38,849 bases of DNA. Origin: Russula earlei (lineage: Eukaryota > Basidiomycota > Agaricomycetes > Russulales > Russulaceae). The stretch spans positions 1 to 38,849 of the forward strand of contig JAGFNK010000490.1 of NCBI GenBank assembly GCA_025769875.1. The letters run 5' to 3'. The position numbers and the translations under genes were made by a program. Below are positions 22,301 to 32,213 of the stretch, piece by piece (the first letter of the stretch is position 1; each line of letters opens with the position of its first letter). The notes beneath the pieces were generated by a model that made no database searches, was not told the DNA's origin, and saw only the letters and a list, made by a program, of their open reading frames with translations.

Positions 22301-22389
22301 AACATTCTGGCCCAAAAGAAGACAGATAAAGCAACGTCTCGAGAGACGAGATCTTCCATACACGCTATGCTTTAAAAGGGTGATGCATT

Positions 22390-22875
22390 CGGAAATCTCC
22401 ATGCAGTGCGCTAGTGCATTTCGGGTTTCTGGCTCATCCAGAACATAGGTGTCGACGACGACTACATGCGTCTCTCGCACGAGTTTCTGCTGAAATATCC
22501 GACAGCATGGCTATAACGCCGATTTGTGAGGAAGCTTTACCCATGACAGCCTTGGCCAAAATTGACCAGCCAGGATGTGTTTTGTGAAAGTGACACATGA
22601 CATCAGGGTTATTAGGCGCAGAACTTCGCTGCTTCTTATTTCCGGCCAAAAGTGATATCAACAAATTTCTCTCCTCGAGCCAGTCAGTTGGTTGGGCGTC
22701 ATCGGGGTTCCGTGTTTAGTCATCTCATGGACTCACTTACTCTTCGAAGGTCAACCGTGACGTGCAGCCCTTCTCCTTCATGAGGAGAATGAGGAGAGAT
22801 TCTACGCACCTCTTCACGCGCTTCATGGACGCTTTGTCCGATTGCTTGGGACCGATTCTTGATTCTGCGCCTCAC
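22390..22875 (-). CDS. Candidate gene fragment, function unknown
   Basis: Two minus-strand pieces read as protein when spliced. An exon from an ATG at 22826 ends SRLTFEE at a GTAAGT donor near 22742. A second starts near 22670 with RNLLISLLAGNKKQRSS and continues through HFHKTHPGWSILAKAV to about 22550. The 22390-22500 stretch (RETHVVVVDTYVLDEPETR) may be a further exon, but its phase could not be fixed. Codon use looks like coding DNA and the first donor is canonical, but no domain is recognised and the acceptor (CTCGAG) is poor. It could equally be a pseudogene or chance. Confidence 0.25.
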
Positions 22876-25447
22876 GCACAATGTATCAGGTGCCCCTCAG
22901 AGGGTTGAGGAACGCTCCCTGTTTCAAGAACACGCGGTACAATCGTTTCGGGCGCCAAGGTAGGATAGCGACACTAGGAAGGCGGCGTATTATTGCGAAG
23001 AAGGTCGCAACGTCGGGCGCAGAATGCTACTAGATCGGGATGAACGTCCTCTCGGGCCCCGGATGCAGGACAGTCTTCGCTCGGCTGTGTTCCATTCCAG
23101 CCCGTACGCCGACGACAACCTCTGTGCGGCTTTTGCGCGATTTCGCTCAGCCATCGAATATATGGGGGAAGATCTCTGCGCAAGGAATGATCCAGGGGGG
23201 GGGGGCTACGACAAAAGGGATTAAGCGGATGTCCATCCAAAGCAATACATCACGAATGACTGTGGAGGCACGAACCGCGAGGAAAAGTCCGAGCACTCGC
23301 ATAGCCAGAAAGTTCGATTTTACACTGCATTCATTCGGACTTCTGGCCATCCTCCACAACTCTCATGCCCTAACGATGCATCGCAATTCGGATAATACCA
23401 GGTGTGCCCAAAAGTCGCACAAGCAACCGCAAAGAGTGCCAATGGCAAAAGGGGAGGGAGAAAAAGGGGATGGGGTGGTGATCTCTTCTGATCGAGATGT
23501 GGCATCGTCTCGTGAGGCATGAGCGCTGAACCTGAGTGGACCTTCTGTCCCCGCGTCAGGGTGAACCGATAATGAAGGTGGGAATGCATGACAGTTCGCT
23601 CAGGCGCTGGACAATGTGATCATGAGTGACCACAGCGGACACCACAGGAACCGGATAGAAGTCTCGTCCACGTCCATCCAACGAGGTAAGGGAAAGGTCA
23701 TAGGCCAATCTCCTGATCGGATGCCAAGTGGGGGAAAGACCCATCACCTGGCCCCGCAGGAACCAGAGTGCGGAAGTGGTATAGACGGGAGGTAAGCGTC
23801 GGGGACCTTTCGGTGACGAACGTCCGAGCCGGGCGCCTACGACATTGCCTTGCCCCCTGACCGTGAGGCATGCCGCCGGGAAACTGGGGTGGGGAATTTT
23901 GAGTGAGATACACTAGGAGGAAGAACTCATGGTCGCCCTTACGAAAACCCAGGCACCGATACCAAAAGCATCAAACTTTGTAGTTTTTACTTGTTCGTGT
24001 GGAACATGGTAGCCGGACATGTATATCGTCTGGGTAGGTCTCGAGTCTCTGCCGACAGCGATGGAATGTGGCCGGCGCAATAACAACCGACTCGGACGCA
24101 GTCTTAAGCTGAAGAGCTTGAGCTTGAAAGAAACGAGGGGTTGGCTTTCAAGTCACCAGGTACTCCACGTTGCACGGGATTATCCGCCCACGTCAAAACA
24201 CTGGAGTCCGGCGGGGAATTTGAAAAACAATATCCCCGGCCATATCCCAGGTATTGGATGGGACCAGATTGCTGTAAGAGACTTCGAACCATGAGGTACC
24301 AGAACAAGTGATGTTGATGGCATCATGACTGAGGACCGTGGTCTCTTGTCACTGACAGGCCCGAGTCCCAACTTCATGGAAGCTTCATCACTTGTCTACT
24401 GTATCATCAACGTGTAGCTCCCCCTGGAGATCGCCAATCTTTTCCAACTATGCAGCGGAATTATTTCCTTATCTTCTGGGTTCTTGCACCAAGGGAGGGG
24501 GTGGGGGACCATCTTCAGTATGTGTGAGTAAGACTGGAGAGCTTACTCGAATGGGTAGTGTAGAGCAGAGATGTTTGGTCTGGAGCAAGCTTTATGTCAC
24601 AATCCAGGAAAAGGCTCATCTATGGATTGGAGGATGGCGAGATGTGGGGACTGATGCAAGTGTGATGAGTACCACCCAGAACAAGTCACTCTGAGTTGTA
24701 CAATGGCATTATGAGTGCCTGTTTCTCCCAGTGCATTTGTTTCTCATTCAGTGATTTCTTACCTTAGGCCCGCACGCACACAGTTTGACGCACGATAATC
24801 GTGCACGCGGGAAAACACGCGTTTCATGCCATCCGGGTATCGAGATTGGGGATGGTATCATTGCATGTGGAGAGCGCTTGGAGCACTTGAGGAGAGGGGG
24901 GAGGGTATGAGAGAGAGCTCACAAATTTGAAAAGGATAAACACACTTGGTCATTGCGACATGCGAAAAGCGCGCACGCGAGAGAAAGCAATGAAAATATA
25001 AGAATATAAAAAACAGAGTTCAACACGCGCACGCGGGAAAATACGAGTTGCATGTGTGGTATCAGGTATTCAAATTAGAGGGAAACCCAAAAGTAAGAAA
25101 AAAATGTGGAAGATGAAAGGAAAGCCGCACGCGCGCGCGAGGGAAAAAGGGGGAAAATGGCCATACATGCGCACCACACGACTAGGCCTGGAATTAGCAT
25201 TCCGGAAAGGAGAGGGGAGGGAGAGAGAAAAATGGGGAAAAACGAAAATGCACGCGTGAGACACCCATTGACCCCTCATACGGCTGCATCATCACTGCGG
25301 TCCTGCACTACCTACGCGCTACAGTACGCAAAACAGTCATTAAACCGGCAACGGTAATTTTCACACGATGTAGGCGGAACGGAAAACGCTCACTTTCTAC
25401 GTACACAAACACAAACACAACGATACAAAACATAAATCAAGTCGGCA
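22876..25447. other. Long intergenic stretch with GCACGCG and purine-rich repeats
   Basis: No gene is supported. Between 24780 and 25260 the motif GCACGCG recurs (near 24802, 24971, 25028, 25120 and 25250). Two of these are part of longer similar blocks: GCACGCGGGAAAA followed by ACGCGTTTCATG or ACGAGTTGCATG. ACGCGT, the fungal MCB-type core, occurs near 24819 and 25251. The interval from 24895 is purine-rich on the plus strand. It lies directly upstream of the thioredoxin reductase gene and probably contains its promoter. Confidence 0.4.
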
Positions 25448-25522
25448 ATGGCCGCAACAATAGCTTATCTTAAGGAACCTCGTTCTCCGAAGTTCTCCTC
25501 ACGCCCTTCCACTGAGCACGAC

Positions 25523-26801
25523 ATGGCACCTGTCGTAACTAATGGCTCCATCGGCCTTAGTGGGTCGAGTTCCCGGGGTAGCCAGAGCACCAAGATGCAC
25601 TCTAAAGTGGTCGGTGTCGAGATCCTCGTCTGGCATCAATTCGGGAGACTCATAACTCACATCTTTTACGCAGGTAATCATCGGCTCCGGGCCTGCGGGC
25701 CATACAGCAGCAATATATCTCGCTCGTGCCAATCTGAGTCCAGTTCTCTTCGAAGGGTTTATGGCAAACGGTTTTGCCGCTGGCGGTCAATTGACCACCA
25801 CCACCGACGTCGAGAACTTCCCAGGATTCCCGAGTGGGGTCCTCGGACCAGAGTTAATGGACAAGTTCCGTGCCCAATCTTTGCGGTTCGGCACGAAAAT
25901 CATCACTGAAACGGTGTCAAAGATCGACCTCTCACGTCGGCCGTTCAAATATTGGCGCGAGTACCAAGAAGACGGTGAACCTGAGACCGCCGACACGATC
26001 ATTCTCGCCACGGGTGCAAGTGCAAAACGTCTCGGTCTCAAAGGCGAGCAAACATACTGGCAGAGCGGTATCTCAGCATGTGCCGTCTGCGATGGTGCAG
26101 TTCCGATTTTTAGAAATAAACCGCTAGCCGTCATCGGTGGCGGAGACTCCGCTGCCGAGGAGGCTACATGTGAATCTGTATTGGACCGATCCTGATGCTC
26201 GTTTTCTTACGCCACGTTTCTTTACAGACCTAACAAAGTATGGTTCACATGTTTACGTGTTAGTGCGCCGTGGAGAACTACGTGCCTCGAAGATCATGGC
26301 TAAAAGGCTGTTGAATAATCACAAAATCGTACGTGTTTCATCCCAAATCCCCTTCCCAACTGCTGATCCCAATATAGACGGTCTTGTGGAACACTGTCGC
26401 TACGGAATGTCAGGGAGACGGGGATCTCCTCAATAGCCTACGCATTAAGAACACTCTAACAGGGCAAGAGTCCGACCTCCCCGTGAATGGACTATTCTAT
26501 GCAATTGGTGGGTGCCAAAATTGAGCGTACCATGGTAGATGTGCTCATATGGGGATCAATTTCAGGTCACGAGCCAGCAACAGCACTTGTTCGCGACCAA
26601 CTACAAACTGACGCTGACGGCTATATCATCACCGTCCCAGGCACAACGCAGACATCTGTGCGTGGGGTCTTTGCTGCAGGAGATGTACAGGACAAGCGCT
26701 ATCGACAGGCGATCACGAGTGCGGGAAGCGGCTGCATGGCCGCATTAGAAGTTGAAAAGTTGATTGCGGAAGAAGAAGAGATTGGTGAAGCGTGGGAGTG
26801 A
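25523..26801 (+). CDS. TRR1: Thioredoxin reductase (low-molecular-weight, fungal type)
   Basis: Five exons: 25523-25609, 25674-26169, 26228-26328, 26378-26507, 26566-26801; 1050 bases, 349 residues. It reduces oxidised thioredoxin with NADPH through FAD and a redox-active disulfide. FAD-binding [18 protein letters not shown] opens exon 2. The active-site disulfide is SACAVCDG, and the NADPH-binding motif is [28 protein letters not shown] near the C-terminus is the second FAD contact. All introns are GT-AG, 48-64 bp. The ATG at 25523 gives the usual [12 protein letters not shown] start. An in-frame ATG at 25448 would add 25 residues. The length fits the homodimeric fungal and bacterial type, without the selenocysteine tail of the animal enzyme. 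Neighbouring genes are unrelated, so it probably stands alone, and the enzyme is expected in the cytosol. Confidence 0.95.
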
Positions 26802-27477
26802 GGGTAGCAGTCGGACACGCCACACACAAACGTATGAGTAGATTCATCGTCGTTCGCATGTTCTATTGTGTTTGTGGCTTTTGCACGGACCGTTCTGATC
26901 AGTCGATGTGAACGTCCCCTACGACACTGATTTGTACACCTACCTGCTCGAGAAGAGAAGAATGAAAGTCTAACGAAAGTTAAGTGCACGGACTTATCAT
27001 TAGAGAGTTGCAGTAGCCGTAGCGATGAGGGAAACGCGAGGTGCCTGAGCCCCAACTGAGGTACCAGCCATCCAATATGCCGCAGCCTATCAGGCCATTA
27101 CATGCTTGACGAGGCAGAGTAACACCATCGCAGAGCTATCTTGTCGTCGATCCCATGCGTAAAACACGAGCCAAGTACATTGCTTGGAAGACTCTGGCCG
27201 CAAGCTGGCGTTTTGATGATTAGTCACTGCCACTCACCGGACGGACTAGAAATTCTCCGGGTCCATATATCGAGGTGACCGGCGGCAGCCACCATATAGA
27301 AGCACACTATTATCCCCCCCTCGTTTACCCATGCCATAGTCGTGCGGAAAACGCGAGGCAAGTAAAGTACATAGAAGCCTCGGAGGTCAGGGACGGGATA
27401 AAACAGCAAACGCACCAAGGGGGTGGCGGAACGGGAATCCTGAACCTTGGGTAGGGGGGGGGGTCCGCATCAGTAAA
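26802..27477. other. Intergenic, no gene seen
   Basis: Holds the 3' end of the thioredoxin reductase gene. The short minus-strand frames at 26699-27055 and 27224-27418 lack motifs. Confidence 0.45.
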
Positions 27478-28205
27478 CTGGCAAATTAGATTCCAGGTTT
27501 CCACTGGTTTCCATTGGTTTCCAGGTTTCTGGGAACTTGAAACTCAGAAACTCAGAAACCTATACTACTCAACTCAGATCTACCATTATTCACACACAAG
27601 CACTACTGACAACCATTACAAGTCCTTCTCAGCCATGTAGATCATGTGAGTAAGAGGTGCTGGAGGGCCATCCTGGAGCATGGAAATGATGATGATGCTG
27701 TAGATCAGTCAATGCTATCTGCCTGTTGTGAAGACTTGTACATTCCACAAAGCCCTTAGAATAGTGTTTCATTAGGGCTCACATTTGATCACTTGCCTTT
27801 CCACATAGATCCTATGCCTTCATGTCTAATTCCTATCTTGCAGCACCATTAGAATTTGTATATTCATCAGGTAAAACCTCCTGCGCTAGTGAGAGTAATG
27901 CAAAGTAAGTCAAAGATAATGCGCGATAAGGAGTAATAAGTGCCAAATAAGTGTCAGTAGACAGCCGATCAATTGGGGGATGGGGCAGATAGGTGTCAAT
28001 AACATCAATAACTGTCAGAAGCCTGGTGAGTAATGCCCAATCAATCTGGGGGGTCAGGCAGATGTACTTCTTTGGTAACAAAATTGAACTATCAGTAGTG
28101 AGTAACCAACGCTGAGTGCAATAGTGTGCACTAACGTGCAATAATACCGTGTTGGAACTAGCAATACATAAATAACTTTCAATAGTCTCACAATAACTGT
28201 CATTA
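27478..28205 (-). repeat. 3' flank of the Plavaka transposon with TTTCC array
   Basis: At about 27495-27560, GGTTTCCA-type units occur in direct orientation (three GGTTTCC) followed by inverted GAAAC units. The rest, up to the transposase stop at 28206, is non-coding in the transposase frame. Arrays of short repeats just inside the ends are common in CACTA/EnSpm-like elements, the group that contains Plavaka. The exact end and the terminal inverted repeat were not found. Confidence 0.4.
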
Positions 28206-28649
28206 CTATGCAAATTGCAGGTAGCTAAGCCTATTAGCAAAAGGATTGATATAGAATGTGTGGCAATGCTCCAGAATAGTAAAGGGAGTCAAAGATGGAG
28301 GAGCATCTGGACCAAATCGCAGGAACAAGTGGACACTACATACGATAGTGTTCACTGGGATAACGCCTGCAGATCGCCACCCATTTTGAATCAATCTAGA
28401 TACCCTATACATATGATGGACATGATCTGGTGTGACTGGAAGCTGTGAGAACCATTCAACATGCGCAAGGTGAGTTGGAGGTGTGATGTCTGGGGATGGG
28501 AAGACATCATGGAGAGCTTTCCTTGGTAGTTGGAAAACTATGCATACTTGCACAACTTGATCCTCTTGGGTAACAGTCAGCTTAGGTTATACATTCATAA
28601 GAATTGCTTACTATGTGTGCCATCACAAACAAGAACAGTATTGAATCTT

Positions 28650-28654
28650 GCTGG
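28650..28654. repeat. Target site duplication GCTGG, left copy
   Basis: GCTGG directly before the LTR start TGTCAAGACTC and again at 29603-29607 after its end TTCATGACA. Confidence 0.85.
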
Positions 28655-28877
28655 TGTCAAGACTCACTGTTGAACTATCCAGTTCAAGAGCGAGGGATAA
28701 GCTCGAAGACAAGTCGATAGATGTCCAAGACGGCGTGGGCAAGAAGTAAAGTCCAGAGTACCAGAGAGGCACAGTTACTGTGAGAGTAGGGCAATCACGC
28801 AGAGAAGAGGCCAGGATAGTCACAAGGGGACGGTCCTTAAAGGAGTATCCCAGGAATAGAGAGTGCCGTAAACAAAT

Positions 28878-28897
28878 GGACAGTCTGAGGACTGTCC
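28878..28897 (-). promoter_or_regulatory. Hairpin downstream of the LTR TATA box
   Basis: GGACAGTC, four bases, GACTGTCC: a perfect 8-bp inverted repeat about 20 bp downstream (minus strand) of TATATAAG, hence near the expected transcription start. A close copy (with one unpaired position) is at 31424-31442 in the gypsy LTR. Confidence 0.5.
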
Positions 28898-29003
28898 GCT
28901 ACTTTATTGAGCGCTTATATACTACAAGAGAACTGCTAAATAGGGAACAAGTCATAACCTTGTTATCAAGCACAATAGAGTGATGAGTAAGAAGTCGGAG
29001 GAC

Positions 29004-29037
29004 GCTTACTGAGCATGCTCAGTCATGCTCAGTAAGC
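29004..29037. repeat. 14-bp inverted repeat with 6-bp loop
   Basis: GCTTACTGAGCATG, CTCAGT, CATGCTCAGTAAGC: a perfect inverted repeat inside the solo LTR. Around it, TGAGTAAGA occurs three more times (near 28984, 29041 and 29062). Confidence 0.85.
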
Positions 29038-29602
29038 TGCTGAGTAAGAAGGCTCTCCTTGATGAGTAAGAGCTTCTCTTGTCCACGTGTTCACTGCTTT
29101 AGTGCACGTGCGAGCACCTGATTCATTTCCTGTTAGTTTAGGGCCGGCCATTTGAGGACTTGTAGTTTGGTTAGGGGATAGTGTTATCTTATAAGGCCCT
29201 TATATAGTTCTATTAGGGTCCTTAGAGTCGACCCTAATACTTCTATTGAGGTCCTTAGTATTGCCTTATAGTCTGTTCTATAGTTATTAGAGTTGGTCTA
29301 ATAATGCGTTGTAGGGCCTTTAATACTAGGTTAGTGCCTATTGTAGAACTTCTAGGGTCGTTCCAAAGGGTCTTTAGGAAGGCCCTAATACTGTCTTTTG
29401 TTACTAAAAGGGTTGCCTTTAAGTGGGGCTTGCTGGATGTCGATTGTGCCGAGAATCGCTCGCGCAACAATGCACGCGCGATATTGTGGACACCTCTACT
29501 CACCCCTTTTGCTCGTGTGAACAGGGTGACACCATGGAGGCTGGGTTTCCTCCTATAAGGAAGGGTCCTTCAAGGGCCCTCTCCGGAGAATGGTTCATGA
29601 CA

Positions 29603-29607
29603 GCTGG
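29603..29607. repeat. Target site duplication GCTGG, right copy
   Basis: Identical to 28650-28654; with the LTR and one copy removed, the transposase frame reads across without interruption. Confidence 0.85.
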
Positions 29608-31275
29608 TAGGATACGCCCATATGAATCGGATTGTTGTGGCTCCACATGCACCGAGTCAATTGACTCCATTTGGTCAGTGTCATTATCACTAGCCACGAA
29701 CTTGATCTGATGAAAGACTGGGACACCACAGAATGGGATTAGTGTATTTGCTGCCCATGTGCGCAATGTTGCCATTGAGGCATCAGGGTTGTTAACCCAA
29801 GCAATGAAATCAGCCAGGGCATCTTGAAAGTCGATCGCGCCGTACATCTTAGCAAGATCATCGAATGATACTGACTTCATTGTGGGGTTATGTGCCATCT
29901 TGAGAATGCCGAGACATGTCTGCAAGGGACCAATTGATGTCCTGATGTCAGCATCACACTGCTCACCCTGCTGCTGCCGCTTAATGGATGCCATGTGCTG
30001 TTGGACTTTCTCGTGATGCTCCAACCATGTGGTCATCTGTGAGTACTCATCCTTGTGGTTTGTGGCACGGTATGCATCCTTTGCAAAATCTATGTGAAGA
30101 CGCTCAGTTTGTTCTGTATTATAGTTGTCAGTTGTGCCAAAATACATGATTGAGGACCGATAGTGAAGGAGACTGTGGATTTTTGGGATGTTAAAGTCGT
30201 CCCGTGTACCGAGGTCAACAAAGACTGCCTTATTCTCATGGAAGTGTTTGAGCACATCCTGAAGGCGGGTAAGAGTACCACTTGTATGGCTTGGGTACTG
30301 TGCCAAGTACAAAAAGTCAAGCAGTGTGCGCACTACTTTGATGATGCACATTGATGCATGGCCACTGAGAAGAGGGATATCGAAAATGACCCCAAGGAGA
30401 ACATGACAGATATCTTTGTGTTCCTGTCCTGAAACATAAGACAGCGATGTTATGTCTTTGGTAAAGAGCATAATGATGTGATTTGGGGGTAACAGGCAGC
30501 AGCATCGGTTGATTGGTGCTGATCCAAAGACAGTTGGGCTCATTAGCCACATGATAAGATGCTTTATAACACCCTGAAGTAGTTGATGAAGGATATCAGG
30601 GGTGATTGGCAGGAAGACATCAGCGAATGGGAGAGATTCCCAGAAAGGGTGAAAAACAGGCTTGAGGCCAGCTTCTCGACAGGCTCTGTGGAACACGCCT
30701 ATGTCCCCATCTGCCAGGCGATAGAGGTGCTTCATGTCACTAGAGAGATGGGGCAGGAGCTCTTCAAAGACACCTAGTCAATCATGAGGAACCAGACACT
30801 TGGGGCAGTGACCACTGTATGTACAGGTGATGAGAGACTGTTCAGGGTAATCACTGATGAATACTGCAAATATTGGATGGCAGCGATGCCATATTCCATC
30901 TGCAGTCATCATAGCAATACCCGTTTCTCCACAGGAACTGATTGGGGCCAAAACAGTTTCCATACATGTATGGAATATATTTGCCAAGGTGTGGCGTCGA
31001 GCTGCCTTGTTTGTCATGCCTTCTAGGTTTGTTGTTGGAATATAACCGATTAGTACTTGTGCATGGCGTGATGGCTTTTGACGAATGTCTTTCGGGATAT
31101 TTCCAATTGTGAGATATATGGGGTATGCTGTCTTCCCTGTCAAGACACGTACTGCTGATCCGTGTGGACTCAGGAGCAGGTGGGCAAGGGTCGGAACAGA
31201 TGGTACGCGGCGTAGGCGGCGTTGAACAAGAGGACGAGCCAAATGACTAAGATATACCAGATGGGGACTGGTACG

Positions 31276-31966
31276 TGTAACTGGAGGCAGAGGCGAAGGT
31301 TAGAAGCCAGTGCAGCGAGGGGCTTTAAACAAGGCGGTCGTAGAAGAGTACCTTGGGGACGAGAGGAGTCTTTAAACTGAGCGGTCGCAGGGGAGTACCC
31401 AGGAAGAGGAGAGTATCACAAATGGACAGTCTGACGACTGCCATGCTTCATTGGGGCTTATATACAGTGTACAGGGTCGATTACAAAGACCTGGGACTAT
31501 TCTAGACTCTTTGGTACCATCCAATAGGACTACAGAGGCATAAACTTGCTTGTGTCAAGTTTCAGGCTTACTGAGCGCATTACTGATCATTGTGGAGCGA
31601 TGACATCATTATGATGTCACTGTGGAGCGCTTAGTGAGCCTATGAGGTCACTGTGGAGTCGCTCAGTCAGCTATGATGTCATTGGAGCCTGGATGACGTC
31701 AGATGATTTATGCAACAGTTTCTAAGAGTTTGTGCCACTGTTTCGGGTCCTTGGTGGCTGAGGTGGCCATGTGGCTGCCACGCGATGATTACCCGATTAG
31801 GAAACGGGTGCCTGGTCGAGTTATAGTGCCTTTGCAATAGCGATATCTTGCACTGCAGGGGGAATAGCCCAGAAAACGGAAGGGAGTTGGTAATGCAAAA
31901 TGAGAGAGGTCTCTCTTGAGTGAAATAGGACCATCTACGGTCATGACTTGGCCTTGGTTCGTAACA
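31276..31966 (-). repeat. Gypsy 3' LTR (about 691 bp)
   Basis: The right boundary is firm: CGTAACA at 31960-31966, next to the polypurine tract. The left boundary (TGTAACTGG at 31276) is inferred from its partial inverse match to the end and from Plavaka coding sequence resuming to its left. It contains TATATAAG (31464 down to 31457), a transcription-start hairpin, three TCACTGTGGAG-type or CATTGTGGAGCG repeats between 31588 and 31660, and a perfect CRE palindrome TGACGTCA at 31694-31701. Confidence 0.8.
31694..31701. promoter_or_regulatory. CRE-like palindrome TGACGTCA in the gypsy LTR
   Basis: A perfect 8-bp CRE (bZIP site) lies upstream of the LTR TATA box in minus orientation, with TGATGTCA variants nearby. 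Binding by a stress-type bZIP factor is an inference from known CRE biology. Confidence 0.4.
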
Positions 31967-31986
31967 TTCATCCCCTCTTTATAGAC
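31967..31986 (-). other. Gypsy polypurine tract
   Basis: In minus orientation TATAAAGAGGGGATGAA directly precedes the LTR start TGTTACG. This fixes the element's orientation and the LTR edge. Confidence 0.75.
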
Positions 31987-32213
31987 TTGTTGCTCCTGCA
32001 ACGGTAGGGACTTGTTTCTTTGGGAGGTGGAGTAGTTTGCATATGAAAAGTCGAAGTCTGTTTGTTCGTGGGGAATTCTTTCTTGTTCTATGGATTGCTT
32101 TGGGGATAGCTGTGGTCGATTGAGTGCATGTGATCGCAGGGGTTCTTTGAAAAGTTCGTTGGTAACAAGGATAAAGGTAGTCGTCAACCGAGGTCATGAT
32201 GAGAGTCGTTGGT

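Larger units (their letters stand above)
28655..29602 (-). mobile_element. Solo LTR (948 bp) of a Ty3/gypsy-like family inside the Plavaka gene
   Basis: Starts TGTCAAGACTC and ends GGTTCATGACA, with identical GCTGG on both sides. In minus orientation it begins TGTCATGAACC, similar to TGTTACGAACC of the gypsy LTR at 31276-31966. It has no internal coding region, so it is the product of LTR-LTR recombination. It holds TATATAAG (minus, 28921 down to 28914), followed about 20 bp downstream by a GGACAGTC/GACTGTCC hairpin, which also occurs in the gypsy LTR. A 14-bp palindrome lies at 29004-29037. The region 29180-29420 is built of diverged AGGGTCCTTAG-type units. Confidence 0.9.
28206..31275 (-). 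pseudogene. Plavaka-type transposase, interrupted by a solo LTR
   Basis: Minus-strand segments read in family order. Residues near 31100-30780 include GKTAYPIYLTIGNIPKDIR and RCHPIFAVFISDYPEQ, ending CPKCLVPHD. A TGA near 30774 follows, then the frame continues through [21 protein letters not shown] to SYGRILPA at about 29610. A 948-bp solo LTR then separates it from RFNTVLVCDGTH near 28640. A 47-bp intron follows (28565-28611), and the last exon (PRKALHDVFPSPDITPPTHL, SVIPVNT, LFLRFGP) ends at 28206. This order and spacing match the Plavaka/KDZ-like transposases of Agaricomycetes. The N-terminal half is missing because the gypsy element starts at 31276. The TGA could come from CGA by CpG decay. 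The gene cannot make a full protein. Confidence 0.85.

Noticed and set aside
24270..24300. TTCGAACC resembling a tRNA B box
   Set aside because: No acceptor stem or A box at the right spacing; no tRNA gene was found on either strand by reading.
29180..29420. Short spaced repeats resembling a CRISPR-like array
   Set aside because: The units are diverged and irregularly spaced, lie inside an LTR, and the host is a eukaryote.
31789..32197. Minus-strand open frames between the chromodomain stop and the LTR
   Set aside because: They span the polypurine tract and LTR edge and show no motif; this is the 3' non-coding part of the gypsy element.
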